From positions 682,001-746,000 of the forward strand of contig VJWM01000011.1 in NCBI GenBank assembly GCA_010909165.1: a stretch of DNA of 64,000 nucleotides. Reading direction: 5' to 3'. A program made the translations under genes and the position numbers. Origin of the DNA: Anthoceros angustus (lineage: Eukaryota; Streptophyta; Anthocerotopsida; Anthocerotales; Anthocerotaceae). This document shows, one piece after another, positions 1-12,300 of the stretch; positions within the stretch are counted from its first letter, which is position 1, and each line of letters opens with the position of its first letter. Below the pieces are notes generated by a model. The model ran no database searches and had not been told where the DNA came from. It was given only the letters and a program-made list of their open reading frames with translations.

Positions 1-274
1 ATCTCCGCAGCCAGAAATGAATGTGGATTGCGGCGCATTGAAGAGCCTGGCTTGGCCTCGCGGATATACATATTTGCTTGGCACAGCTCCCAGCCTGCCA
101 TTCCCTCCGCCCCCTCCCACCAGCGTTCTCGTCCTCTCTTCTTGCGCGCTCTCTCCAGACGTGTCCTAGGCCTGTGCGCGGGATTACAATCCAGTCTCAC
201 GCACCTTCCTTCTTGCGCGTCCCGAGCGCCATCTGTTTTCTTCCAGCAAGCTTTGTAATTGCTAGACATCCGAG

Positions 275-666
275 ATGAAGAAGCTGGCGCGAGCCAAAGC
301 CAAGGACCGGCAAGCCAGCAGCTCCGCCACCGGCAGCATGCAGGACCATGACTCGCACGACGACGATTCCTCCACCTCGGTCCCGGTACGCTTCCTCTCT
401 CTCCCTTTCTTGAATGCCGTCAATTCGTGACTCCGTCTGCTTCCGCCACAGCGCTGCGGCCAGGCGTCTTACATTGTTCCCTTTCTGTGCAGCAGATGAG
501 GACCTGCGGGCCGCACAACGCCAACCCGCACCTGGTGCACTACTCCGACAGAAGCGAGCTCCGCCGCATCTGCGTGGTTTGCAGTAAAAGGCAACACTTC
601 TACTGTCCTTCTTGCAACAGCTTCATGTGCCTCGGCCCCTGCTTCGTGAAGCACCACTCCGGTTGA
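275..666 (+). CDS. Small zinc-ribbon protein, 94 aa, two exons
   Basis: Exons 275-385 and 493-666, with a GT-AG intron of 107 bp. The acceptor is a NAGNAG (cagcag), so a form one Gln shorter is possible; both keep phase 0. The start chosen is the first ATG after the 5' leader and gives a Lys/Ala-rich N-terminus and an acidic Ser/Asp stretch. The C-terminal half carries CVVC, then YCPSC, FMC and PCF followed by KHH: four cysteine pairs or singles plus His, spaced like the zinc ribbon at the C-terminus of piggyBac-type transposases. No catalytic transposase domain is present. It could be a domesticated zinc ribbon or an unrelated treble-clef protein. Function is unknown; the zinc-binding reading is inferred from Cys/His spacing only. 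Confidence 0.6.
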
Positions 667-2287
667 TCCACTCGCGGGCTTCCGACCATCTCCTGTTCCT
701 CTTTCCCTCTTCCAGTCGCACCGGAGCGATCTCCGCTTCCATTGCGTTCTTGCGTCACTGACACACAGCCGAGCGGCTTGGGAGGAATTTCGGAAGCTAG
801 CACAACCAGGCGCTGTGTTTTTGTTGCCGCTGGAATCATCCATCCAGCAGTGCCCGACCAAAACCTTGGCCGGTGCAGGTGATCTTCCACAGTGAGCATA
901 GTGTGGAATCTGCTTGTCAAGTGCAGTCGCTGTTTCCAGACACGCATTCGTCGTGCTGGATCTCCGCGCACCTAGTCGGATTCCCAAGGAAATTCCAAAT
1001 GTGAGAATAATTTTGGTTTGGCCGGGCAGTAGCTTCAGATTTAGTCGGTCTATCAGCATTCGCATGCATGTACATACCTAGTCTGGAGCTGTCTCTCCGT
1101 CTCTCTGCTGTGAAACCGAGAAGGATGTTGGATTGCCATTTCCAATCGCTGCACAATCTCTGGCAAGGCTTTCTGATCTGCATTCTCAACCGCGCATTCT
1201 CAATCGCTCAACGAAATCCAATGCCCGTCTTTCCTCCGCGCAGGTGCAGAGTATCTTTCGGGGTCAAGTTCGTGTTGAGTTGTGGAACGCGGTTAGCGAA
1301 GGCGGCACACGCATTAACTGCGGTGTCTTTGCGTTTGTGCATCTAGGAGGAACGCAGTCAACGACAGTCGAGGATAATTAAGGCCTCCGAACAACAAGTA
1401 CGTGAGCGCAGGCTGCAGGAGCCTGCTCTGCTGCAGCCAATACTTGGCTGCCTTCCGATAACGCCGCAGTTAATGAAGAGTCTATTTCCGGTAACCGGAG
1501 GTGGTGTAACCGAGTTCCAAGTTCCAACTAGGAGTACGTGGTCAGCAGGCAGCCGCCAGCCGCCGACGAAGAAGATGGACATAAAAGCTCCCATCGGACA
1601 CGCCCCACTTGCCGCCGACACCCTCTGCGGCGATAACAGCCAGCATCTGCGAACGAACACCTCGTTACATTTCTGGGCTTTCCCCTATGAGCATATGCAG
1701 TGTATGACGTGTCCTGCACGTACTCACGTGTTGTAGCCTAAGTATTTTAACTTTTTTATATAATAGTCGAGAATAAGGAAAATATTAAAAATCTGTATGC
1801 ACATTAATTATGCTGGATACTACTATACTTCAATCTGCAGGTGCAAATTTAAAATACAAGCATATAATATACTATAACACTATCTATATAAAGATAGATA
1901 AACAATAGGTCTTGTCCTTATCCATAAAAGCTATTATGCATGGTGTGTTTAATGGGCGCGAGCGCTTCCATGGGCACTTAGAATGGTGTGTTTAATGATG
2001 CCCTGCCTTAACTAAACACCCCATCTAAGTATCCCATCTAAGTGCCTAACTATATGGATATTATCTTTTATATTACTTATTAAGCTTATAGTCTTTTAAT
2101 AAAATTATGATTTTTATCATATTAAATATTTACCATAAAATAAATATCGAACCTACATGACTTTGAAGTCCACATATCAATCATAAAAAATATTATATAT
2201 GTATATATCTCTCTCTCTTTTTATAGTATACAAAAGTAATATTATCGGTAGTTGTGTACGAACCACAAAGCTTGATGATGCGATAAG
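667..2287. other. Intergenic, 3' flank then AT-rich DNA
   Basis: From 667 to about 1740 the composition is balanced and could include the 3' UTR of the zinc-ribbon gene; no convincing exon is seen on either strand. From 1740 the sequence becomes strongly AT-rich with short imperfect repeats (for example a repeated phrase around 1945-2040). I see no coding or RNA gene here. Confidence 0.5.
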
Positions 2288-2358
2288 CTTTCAGCACCTT
2301 TTTATATCATTATCATAGGGCCTTTCAGCACCTTTTTATATCATTATCATAGGGCCTT
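2288..2358. repeat. 34-bp direct tandem repeat, two copies
   Basis: A 34-bp unit beginning ctttcagcacc is perfectly repeated at 2288-2321 and 2322-2355, with three more bases of a third copy. Confidence 0.85.
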
Positions 2359-2506
2359 TATCGAGGCGGTAGCTTGCCAGAGTGCTTACAAGATGCTTCA
2401 CTTCTTAGAATATTTGTGTAATAATCATCTCGCAGGATTAATAATTTAATCTACATTATAAAAGTATATCATAGTTACTTATGGTACAAAGTTTTATTTA
2501 TTGATG

Positions 2507-2697
2507 AAATTTCGGCACCCATAGTAGCAGAGCACGATGGGTGCCGCTGAGTGAAGGAAAATGATCAAAGATCGTAGCAGAGCATGATGGGTGTCGCTGA
2601 GTGAAGGAAAATGATCATAGATCGTAGCAGAGCACGATGGGTGCCGAAATTTGAATGTAGGTCACTGGGTGTGAGTATCCTAACCGTCTAGCTACCA
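2507..2697 (-). repeat. tRNA-Glu-like (SINE-like) element with 50-bp tandem units
   Basis: On the minus strand 2697-2641 reads like a decayed tRNA-Glu: an A-box-like stretch GACGGTTAGGATACTC, an anticodon-arm-like segment with CACCC, and a B-box-like ATTCAAATTTC. It is followed by a 50-bp unit repeated 2.5 times (2524-2573, 2574-2623, 2624-2648). The outer ends 2507-2520 and 2639-2652 are a perfect 14-bp inverted repeat containing CGGCACCC. tRNA head plus repetitive body is the layout of a SINE, but no poly-A tail or target-site duplication was found, so a tRNA pseudogene is an alternative. Confidence 0.4.
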
Positions 2698-2734
2698 ATA
2701 ATGCATGTTGTCAATATGAAGAACAAAGTTATCC

Positions 2735-2857
2735 ATCAGTAGTGACTACCCTATGATACAAATGGCTTAGGCTGGATGGACACATTTATAAAAACAATCA
2801 GTAGTGACTACCCTATGATACAAATGGCTTAGGCTAGATGAACACATTTATAAAAAC
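2735..2857. repeat. 62-bp direct tandem repeat, two copies
   Basis: The unit starting atcagtagtgactaccc occurs at 2735-2796 and 2797-2857 with a few substitutions, directly downstream of the tRNA-like element. Confidence 0.85.
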
Positions 2858-3942
2858 GTCACTATTAAGCATCTTGCACTTGGATCGATACTTAGATGTG
2901 GTACTTAGAGAAATGGATGCCCTTACTAGCACAAGGCACACTATGGTACAAGTTGTCTACCAAAGTGCATGACCGAAATTCGTCCTTAGCGGACTTAAAT
3001 AAGAGTTTTTGCAAGTCTACCAATAGCGATACTGTCCGATTGAATATCTGCTTGATTCTTTGGTTAAAAATTCAGGTCCATTAATAATTATTGGGTACGG
3101 ATAGTGAATGCTTTCCATGGAGGTACTTCAAGTTCACTGGCCTTGTTTGTGCGGGGCTTGGCAGGTATAGCTACAGCTGTAGCCTTTGTGATGGCGCTGG
3201 CTATGTAATCCTCAGCGGTTTTTCTATGTCCGTGCGGTCCCTACTGGTCTCTCCTGTCTCTCCTGTTCAACTTGCCTTTCTTTCTGGGAAAAGCAGTGCG
3301 AACGTGGTCCGCGCTGGCAAATCAAGTCCACAGACCAGCCTGATCGCCATCTTTGGTTTGTCTCTCTCATTTCTGGTGACTTGAGTTGCGGGAATTGAGG
3401 CATGCCCTTCCTCCAACCCCAGACAATTATCTCGTCTCAGGTTCTGGCTTGCTTCTGCTGGATTAGGAAGTCGTCAGGAGCTTTCTTGATCCCATCGGAC
3501 AGCACGATCTGGATCGGTGCCTTGGCCCTTCGTCGCTCCTTATTCGTTTGTCGACTCCCATTTTGCGGCACCGATGAGGGTATGCCTCTTCTTCCGCGGT
3601 GTGCTGTTTATTGGGTTTAGTGCACCCTTCTCACCGACAACCTGTGTTGTTCTGGTATCCAGGCGGAGAAAATTCGGAGCGGTGGCTGGATCTGGTTGCG
3701 GAGTCTGCCGGCGCCAGTGCACTGATTGCGAGTTCTGATCACGGGATGAGAGCTTTGCAATGTCATCGCTGGGGGCGGGGTTGACACTTCCCCGAAAGTG
3801 CGATAGGATTGACCGTACCTTCAGACGGACTGGAGCTTCCGAGCAGTAGCCAGATCATGCTGCTCCAGGCTGGGATTGGCAATTTAGTACGTGAAACAAC
3901 AGGAGGCTGGATCTCCATCTGACGAGCAACAGGTGAAGGGAC
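2858..3942 (+). other. Putative promoter and 5' leader of the membrane-protein gene
   Basis: No supported coding exon. From about 3100 the sequence becomes C/T-rich and GC-balanced, as in a transcribed leader. Short open frames on both strands here show no recognisable composition or motif. A 5' UTR intron is possible but cannot be placed. Confidence 0.35.
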
Positions 3943-4575
3943 ATGGTGGGCAGTCAGTCTTCCTTCTCGGCTCCTTCGCCGGGTCTTTCTGGCACCGCCA
4001 GCCCTCCTCCAGAACACAGCTACTTCATCGGGCGGAGCAATCAGAACTATGTGAATGTGGTCTCTTTTGGCTTTGTTGCTTCCGCTATACTTATTTCCAT
4101 GTTTCTTGTCATGGCCATCTTTGAGAGGCTCTTGCGACCAAGAGCCTCTTTGCAGCCGATTTTACCCATGTCGGAGAGGGATTCCGACCACGTGGCGATG
4201 CTGCCAATCAGATCTCAGTTGACGACACGCATCCTGAAGTTGGAATCCACGGTGAGCTGTTTTCCAGTGTATGTACCCGTGGCTTCCACAGAATCTTTGT
4301 TTGCTGTGATAGAGTGCTTTGGTTTGGAGGATGTTGTGTGCTTTAGTTGGTGATGCTGCTCCCAAGGTGCGATTCTGATTCAGTACTTGTGTTCATTCAT
4401 ACAGGTGTATAGTAACCCAGAAGCATTAGGCATCCCGGTCCTGATGCCTGGCCAAGATAGCCCCTCTTTCATCGCACGTCCTGCACCAATTCCAGCTTTG
4501 CCGCGAAGCCCTTCAGTGACTCCAATGTTGGGAAGGTCTCATCTGGGATGTTCCAGTAGCTCCACGAGTGTTTGA
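3943..4575 (+). CDS. Plant-specific single-pass membrane protein, 159 aa
   Basis: Exons 3943-4251 and 4405-4575; the intron is GTGAGC...CAG, phase 0. The N-terminus (about 38 residues) is Ser/Pro-rich, followed by one strong transmembrane helix at residues 39-60 (SFGFVASAILISMFLVMAIF), then a basic-acidic segment. The second exon encodes a conserved-looking motif (VYSNPEALGIPVLMPGQD, then PSFIARPAP), which I recognise as typical of a widespread uncharacterised land-plant family. Length matches that family. No enzymatic motif is visible. The exon 1 end is supported by loss of the family motif if the frame is read through. Function and location beyond membrane anchoring are unknown. Confidence 0.75.
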
Positions 4576-5217
4576 AGCCACAAACCTCGACATGCAGTGT
4601 TAAGATAATATGTGCCTCTGGTCAGCAGGTGAAGCACGGATAGGGTTTCGTGAGGCGCAGCTGGTGAAGGTGCCTCATCAAGGGCTTTCCGACATGATCA
4701 ATTCCCGGAGTAGTGCCTTTCATGTGTCGGACCACAAATGTTAGTTGTGGACAGGGGTCCATGCTAGAGTATGCCGTGTTGTGTGGCTCCAATCTGGTCA
4801 CGGTGGGTCTGAAGATAAGGTCACCATGTCACTAGCGACTTGGGGAGCAGCAAAAGACGGGCGATGCCCTCTGTCAGCGTCATGCCCATCCTTGCCCATC
4901 TTGTTATGGGTTGTAACAAGGACAGATACCAAAGGTGTCATCAGTACGACTAGCAGGGCTCGAGGGCACATCCTGCAACGGATGTAACAATGCCAGATTA
5001 AATACCGACGTTAGCACGTATGTGTAGGTCTTTGCCTTCCGACGTGAGAGCTGGAGTTTCCACAGCTTTTACAGGGACACATAGTGTGCCTATCTGCAAT
5101 CAAAGGAGCAGTGGAATGCGTGCATCTGCGTGTCTTTGGGTGAGACGCGAAAAGTAGCAACAGTATAAAAATGGCTTTTCTTGGTCTGCTCTCAGATGGA
5201 AAAGGAGCTTGTTTGTA
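4576..5217. other. Intergenic between convergent genes
   Basis: Holds the 3' UTRs of the membrane-protein gene (+) and the ABCG gene (-). No other coding signal seen. Confidence 0.4.
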
Positions 5218-8200
5218 CTACAAGGCTTCCTGGCTACCCTTGGAAGTAGCCTCCGGCCTGACTGTGTTTTGAAGCGCAGGCTTTTTCTTGTTCATGAATG
5301 TCCTGGCACTGTAACGTGCTATGAGCAAGCGGATGAGAGGTTGGACATCTTCGTTCACTTTGATGCACACGAAGAAGAGGAGGCGGTAGATGAGGATCAT
5401 GAGACAAAGAACACCAAGATCCCACCACTTGCTTCTGTCCATGTCGATCTGGTAGTTGTCTCTCAGAATCTGGTCTCCTTTGATGTGCAATCCTGGAAAC
5501 GGGCTGTCGAAGGTCACTCCTCGTAACTCGTTTTGATACATTCCCTGCGTTACCCACAACGTGTGGTTACCAGCTAGCTGCTCCTGGTTGAAAGAGGAGA
5601 TACTTTTGAATGAAGTTAGAAGTGGGAAAAATTGACAGCATACCTGAAGGGCGTACAAGTGGAAGCTGAGGTAGGACATGGGATAGCGCCAGAAAAGCTT
5701 CGGGAGGTCATTGGGCAGGCGAAAAAATCCCGCAAGAAGCATATAGATTCCCTGTGTGGCCAGCACATTGCAGTATTATATGGCCGCACTTCATCAGGCA
5801 TCAGGCAGCAGTCAGTCATGTTTAATGTCTGTACCTGGATTCCAGCGCCAGTGATGATGCCCATGAGGAAGTTGGGGACCACGCTTGCCACCGCCATCAT
5901 CAGGCTCTCCACCACGGTTACACAGGCAAACAGGGACAGCACGAAGTAGGCAAAGTAGGAGAAGCCTGGATGCAGCTGCACCATGAAGTAGCAGATGGAG
6001 GCGGAAACTGCACTGATGAGAAACAAGAAGGGCAGAGAGGAGATCGTGTTCCCCACCACAAATGCCACCACGCCGTAGTGCCCATTCAGCCTCTCACGGT
6101 GATAGACCTGCCAGTAACTTCACGTGTCAGGTTGGTGCGAAGTTTGCCTCTTGCCCAGGTTTAGGAGATGTGCTGAAGAACATTGTGTACCTTCATGTCT
6201 TCCACGAACGAGGGGAAGCCGCCGATGGACATGAATGTGAGAAATCCTGTCACGTACGACATGCACGAAGCTCTGGCCTGCAATTTTATGTTACATATAG
6301 CAAGTTTACTTGAAGCTCGAGTGTGCAAGCATATGCGCTCTTGGGATGAAGTGGAGCAGGTGAGTGAGTAGAGACGGTTACCATGATGGCCCTGTAGTCG
6401 TTGCCTAGTTTGTAGTAGATTGTGCCAATGCACAGGCTTAACAAGATGTAGATGGCAAGACGGAGCCAGTAGTAGCCCATGTCCCGAAACATATTGGTGA
6501 ACGACCTTCGGGTGAGGGTAAAGGACTGCATGATGAAACTGGCTTGGCTGCCTGTTGATTCCAGCACCGTGCCTTTCTGGGTGGGACAGACATGGAGAAG
6601 AAAAGTGACAAGGATGAGTCGTAAGCCTGTTGGAGATGAAAAGTTTGAGTATGCACAGGACGTCTGGACTGTAATAGTAGCCCAGCATACCCTCTGGGAC
6701 AGTTCAGCGACTCTGGCAGCCGCCAGCATTGCAGCCTCTGATGTTTGATAGGCATCCACCAGCAACTTGACAGCCTGATTTGCACTCGTGTTTTCCAAAG
6801 GATCACTCTGAGCTGCCTCGCTATCCGCCTGAAGAAGGCATTCCAGAATGTTCATTAAATTGTACCGCAGGCCATGTACAAGACGAAGCCAGCAAAAGCA
6901 GGTTCGATCCAGTGCATGCAGCATCGATGATGAACATTGCACGTACCTTGAGGTTGAAAGAGCCAGAACGGAGAGTGGCCTTCACCCTGTCGAAATCGGC
7001 GTTGATGGCACGAAGGAAGTGGTCGGAAGGATTGCGGAGCGAAGGGCAGGGGAAGCCGGCAGCGGCAAAGTGCTGCGCGATGGCAGGCATGCATTGCCAA
7101 GCAATTCAAGGACTTGTTTGCAAGAATTTCCAAGCGCATGATTGCATGGCCAGATGCCAGGTGTAGGCAAGGTAATTGGTGAAGGAAGCAGCAATCACCT
7201 CGCATGCTGAAGGGGCATCCCCAAAGTAGATGAGCTTCCCTCCAGAGAGAAGCGTAAGGTTGTCGAAGAGCTGGAACACCTCGCTGCTGGGCTGGTGAAT
7301 GGAGGCGATCACGGTGCGCCCATCTCTTGCCAGATTGAGCAGCGTAGTCGTCACAAAGAAGGCTGAAGCACTGCAATGTCCATTTCATCATCCATCGCTC
7401 ATCAGGGAGTCTCACTGATTTCATCAGGCCATTGACAGGAATCGGCCTCCTCACCTGTCCAGCCCGCTGGTGGGCTCGTCGAGAAACAGCAAGCGAGGTC
7501 GAGTGAGAATTTCCAAGGCGATGCTCACGCGCCTCTTCTCCCCTCCGCTCAGGCCCCGCAGATGCCAGTTGCCGACGTAGGTGTGGGCGCAATCCTGCAG
7601 CCCCATCTCCCGAATCGTACTGTCCACGATGGCCCCCTTCTCCGCCCTGCCCATGCTGTCGGGCAGCCGCAGCTGCGCCGAGAAGAGGATGGTCTCCCGC
7701 ACCGTCAGCGTCCCGATCAGGGAGTCCTCCTGCGTCACATACGCCTGCAGCAGCAGCAGCAACAGCAACAATTCACCTTCATCGCCGACAACACAACACT
7801 TCCCGTTCCCGAAGGTGGTGCCCAGCGTGGTCTCTCACCGCAGTGCCGTAAGAACGCTGCGTGCGGCATCCGTTGATGAGAATGTCGCCCGTCTGGGTGG
7901 TGTTCCTGGCCAGTCTCCCCGCAAGCGCGTCCAACAAGGTGGACTTGCCGGAGCCGGAAGGGCCCATGATGGCCATGATGCTCCCGGGCTCGGCATAGCC
8001 CGTGAGCCCATGCAGCACGGTGTGCGTCTCCCCCTTGGCGTTGCTGGCCCGCACCCACACATCCTTCCACGTCAAGGTGGCGCAGATGCTGGGCCCGTCC
8101 TCAGCTTCCTCCATCTTGCTGCTCCCGGCCGCGCTCCTTCCTCGAAGCGTCTCCACGCCGGCTGCCTTCGACCGAGCTGGCTTCCGCGCAGCAGTAGCAG

Positions 8201-8396
8201 CAGCAGCTCCAGAATGCCGAGGCGGAGCTCTCTCTCCCGCTCCCGCTCCCGCCGCCTGGTGCTTCCAGAGCAGCTGGCTGAGCGGGCTCATGCCGCCCCA
8301 TTTCACGCCTCCCTCCTGCGCGGAAGGCAACGGCAATGGCAGCGGCACAGCCGTGGCGGCAGACGCTGACGATCGGGCCGTGTTGGATACTCTCAT
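5218..8396 (-). CDS. ABCG11: ABCG (WBC) half transporter, ABCG11 clade, 757 aa
   Basis: Ten exons: 8396-7839, 7744-7455, 7370-7199, 7072-6947, 6828-6691, 6576-6382, 6277-6191, 6107-5835, 5751-5644, 5544-5218; all junctions are GT-AG and the frame is open throughout. The ATP-binding domain comes first: Walker [10 protein letters not shown] (145-153), Q-loop in YVTQED (Gln190), signature LSGGE (251-255), Walker B LLFLDE (271-276), H-loop in SIHQPSSE (His308). The ABC2 membrane domain follows, with clade-typical blocks [48 protein letters not shown] and [19 protein letters not shown]. These match cuticular wax/cutin exporters of the Arabidopsis ABCG11/12 group, which work as dimers in the plasma membrane. 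The start is the first in-frame ATG that leaves a plausible N-terminus; upstream frame is low-complexity. Intron 1 ends in a CAG microsatellite (7745-7772). A head-to-tail paralogue lies upstream. Confidence 0.9.
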
Positions 8397-9311
8397 TCTC
8401 CCGGCCTGGCCTGGCCTGACGCCCCTGCCCGGACACTGGACAGGATCTTGGTCGATCTGTTTCACGCTCCGAACCGACTGTTCAAATTTCCCAGTTTCAC
8501 GCTCCGTGCTGCAGTGCAATCGACGCCCGGTCGTGAGCTTCAAACAAATCGCAGTCCTGCCCTGCCACAGCCTCTGCCACCATGCTCCGACTGGACTTGG
8601 ACTCGGGTCAAGAGAAGTTGGGTCCGAGTTGGCAACAGCCTCCCACAGCAGGGAGAGAGCGGGAGGGCTGGCTGGCTGGAGGTGGGTCGTGCCTGCACTG
8701 CCCGATGCCGATGCCGGAAGCCGGAAGCGGGTAGAATGATATCTCCTCCTGGAATTGGACGAAGCTTCTCCTTCTTCTTCTTGTGTGTGGGTGTGTGTGT
8801 GTGTCTGTGTGTGTGTATGTACATGCATCGCAGGGCTGAGCTTAGGTGAGCTGAGGAGGTGGCATCGATCGAGCGGAGCGCATTCATGTCACGGGCCCTT
8901 GCAGCCGTGGCCTCCTGGACTTGAAGGCTCCCGAGCGAGCAACGCGAACCTGCAACACGGTGCTCACAGTGTCCAAACCGTGCAGCCAACAACTGCGATG
9001 ATGAGGCAGTGGCTACAGGCGGGTGAGTCATAGACCGTGAGCCTGCAACACCATGCGCAGCATTCAAGGCTAGGCACGCGAATGCACGTCACGGAGTCCG
9101 CGTGTCTTCTCGTCTCAGGCATCCGCACATCATGGTGGACCACTGCAAAGGATGGAATGCGATGGAGGATGGAACCCTAGCTGCTTCTTTTATTCAAAGT
9201 CAGGTCCAGGTCCAGATCCAGGACCATTGTGTTTCTCTTTGTCTGATCGTGATCCGCAGGTGTCAATGGGGAAGGAAAGAAAAAATTAGACAGACAGCAA
9301 ATCTCCTCCTA
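8397..9311. promoter_or_regulatory. Upstream region of the ABCG11-like gene
   Basis: About 0.9 kb between the two minus-strand ABCG genes; it must hold the promoter of the downstream gene and the 3' UTR of the upstream one. It includes a GT microsatellite. No TATA box could be assigned with confidence. Confidence 0.4.
8781..8822. repeat. (GT)n microsatellite
   Basis: Interrupted GT run of about 40 bp, about 390 bp upstream of the ABCG11-like start codon. Confidence 0.9.
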
Positions 9312-12300
9312 CTAGGAAAGGCACACGGACAAATTCTGCTTCCTCATGGCCCGCACCACGTCGATCAGAAATCTGAGCACCTCCGCCAGGACCAGGGACA
9401 GGAACAATATGATTCTATACCCCACAGCTATGCCAGCTAAGATTAACAAGCTCACCCACTTTCCGTGGAACGAGTCCAGTTGGAACACGTCCTTCAGAAC
9501 CTGCTGGTCCGATAGTGCAGCGGGTGAGGTAGAGTTGATTCCGGAGAACTCGTTTTGGATCAGACCCTGCACATTTTTTGGTGCACCACCGTCAGCCAGC
9601 AGCAACAGCAGCAGCAGGAGAGACAGGTTGGTGGTGTTGGTTCTGTTGTGTTACACCCGGCAGAGCAGCAGCAGCAGCAATAGGGATGACAAGAGATGAA
9701 AACTGCCAGCTTTACCCCGACTGCGTATGAGTGGAAGGAGATGTAGGAAGCTGGATATTTCCAAATGGGCTTGGGCAGCTCACCCGAGAGCTCAAAGTAC
9801 CCAGCCACCAGGAGAAAGAGGACCTGCAATGCCGTACATCACGAGAGTTCTGGTGAGCACCGTTCACGGAGAAAAGAAAAGGAAAGGTCACGATAAGCAC
9901 CGAGGGAAAGGGGGAGGGAGAAGAAAATACCTGCACCACAGCGACTAGAAGAATGCCTTCGTACACTTTGGGCAGGACAGAGGCCACCACCAGCAGGAGG
10001 CCCTCCACGATGGTGAGGCACAGGAAGATGGTCAAGACGAAGTACATGAAGAGGCCAAACACAGGCCGAAGCCCGATCAAGAAATACACGATTCCCGAGC
10101 ATATGCTCGACAGCAGGAACAAGAAGGGGATGGAAGATAGCAGGTTCCCCAAACAGAACATCACAGGACCGGTCTGCATGTGCGATCGTTCTTGCCAATA
10201 CACCTGCACCCACCATGATTTAGATTTTGAGGACGAACAACAAGTGCGCAAGCGACTCGACACTGGATATTGGCCCACAGCCGACCCGGGTACCTTGAGA
10301 TCCTTCACCAGGGCAGGAAACCCACCCGACGCCAGCAACGATAGGAGCGAGACGCACAGAAAAATTGCCGAAGCTCTGGGCTGTCAATCTCAAATGGAGA
10401 CTTGTTACGACTGTTCATGTTTCAAATTCATGTCGACAGTCGAAATCTGTCATATCAGCAATAGGAAGGATTGATGCATTACTTACCCGTACATTGTTCG
10501 GTTTGTCATCGATCTTGTAGAAGGCCGTCCCAATGCTAATCATCAGCAGACAGAAGACAGCCAGGCGCAGCCAGTAATACTTGAAATCCCTCGTCATGTT
10601 CACATACGATCGCCATGTCATAATCCCCACTCGGATCAGTGTTCCTGCCGTTTTTCTTTCCTCTAAAGCTGGTCTTTCCTGAGAAAACCATGACAAGGTC
10701 ACCGTCATGCTCCCAAGAAGGAACGTGACTGTCAGCGGACTGTGAACTTGGACAAGGGAGCGCCTTGTCGACACTGTTACCTGTTCTGCGAGGTCAAGGA
10801 CGCGTGTTAAAACTGTGCTGGCATCAATAGAAGCCTGATAGGTGGTCTCCAGAGTTCGAATGACGACCGAAGAATCCAGCCTTTCGCGAAACAGATCTCC
10901 TTGCTCGTAGTCCTGCATCAAGCAACGGCATTTTATTCATCACTATGATCGGTCCGGCCCCTGAACATGCACATTCGCTTGCGAGAGTTTCACACTTGGC
11001 ATATCAAGATATGTTACCTGCCCAAGCCTTAGTGACATGACTGCCTTGTCGAAGTCGGGGTTGATGGACCGCAGAAAGTGGTCCGGCGGGCTCTGCAGTG
11101 CTGGGCAAGGAAACCCAGCAAGCGCAAAATGCTGTCAAGAAACACATGTGGAGGTGAGGAAATCACTGCCGGCCGACCAAAACAGTACACTTGTGCTACA
11201 CCAACAAGCAAACAGAGCCTACATCTAAGATTGAGCTGGATCCAGGGAAGATCGATCACGTACTTCCAACGCCCCCACAGCTTCCCCGAAGTAGATGGTT
11301 CTACCATGTGAGAGCAGCAACAGGTTGTCTAGGATGGTGAAAGCCTCACTACTGGCATGCTGCAGACTGATTAGCACTGTCCGACCCTTGTTAGTCAAGT
11401 TCTTCAGAGTCGCCATGAACATCAATCCTGCCACACTGGTAGCAACACATCCACCATACCGATCAGCGAGTGCATGAAGGACCACGCAAGTGCAGAACAT
11501 GAGCCAAAGCGAAGTATGGACGCAAGACACTGAGAGCACCACAATGTTTGTACCTGTCAAGGTTATAGTTAGGCTCGTCTAGAAACACCAATCGTGGCTT
11601 GGTTAGTAACTGTACAGCGATGCTCAAGCGCTTCTTCTCCCCCGTCGACAGAGCTGCGATCCTGGATGTGGCATACGCAGTGAGAGAAGTCTCTGCAATC
11701 GCTGCTTCCACCAGGGCAGATTTCTCCGCGCATGAAATGCTGCATTCTGGAAAGCGGAGCAGGGCCGAGTAGTGCAGAGCTTCCCGGATCGTCAGGGTCT
11801 CTATCATGTCCTCCTCCTCCTTTTGCACATACACCTAAACATGACAACAGCCTATATCAGGATCCACCCACCTGCAAAGACAGCACGAGGACAAAATGGG
11901 CCAACTTGAAGCACGTCGTACATATGATCCAGGAGGGATGAACTGTGGGCGCCCATTCAGAACGATCTCTCCATACACTCTCGCATAGGATGGCAAAGTC
12001 CCTGGAGCAACGCACAGACCCACCAAGTATGAACGACAAGTACAGACAAGAAAGGGGAAGGACATGAAGAAACGCGTCTCACCCGCCAGAGCCCTCAAGA
12101 GCGTCGACTTCCCACACTGTGGCGGACCCATCACGGCCAGCAGCTTCCCGGGCAGGGCGTACCCTGTGAGGCCCTGCACCACCTTGTATGGATGGCTCCG
12201 CTTCCCACCATACGCGACGGTGAGATCCTTCCACACCAGCACAGCCCCGCGGTCCAGCTTCAGGGCCTGCCGTCTCTTGTCAGACTCCGACCGCAGCAGC

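Noticed and set aside
469-1065. Long minus-strand open frame opposite the zinc-ribbon gene
   Set aside because: Low-complexity composition, overlaps the better supported spliced gene, no motif.
2524-2648. CRISPR-like repeat array
   Set aside because: Units are contiguous tandem repeats without spacers, in a eukaryotic nuclear context.
7745-7772. Poly-Leu or poly-Gln coding tract in the ABCG11-like gene
   Set aside because: The CAG/CTG run lies in intron 1 next to the acceptor; the spliced frame goes straight from YGTA to AYVTQED.
8002-8739. Plus-strand open frames opposite the ABCG exon 1
   Set aside because: Shadow of a GC-rich coding exon; composition is Ala/Pro/Arg-rich without domains.
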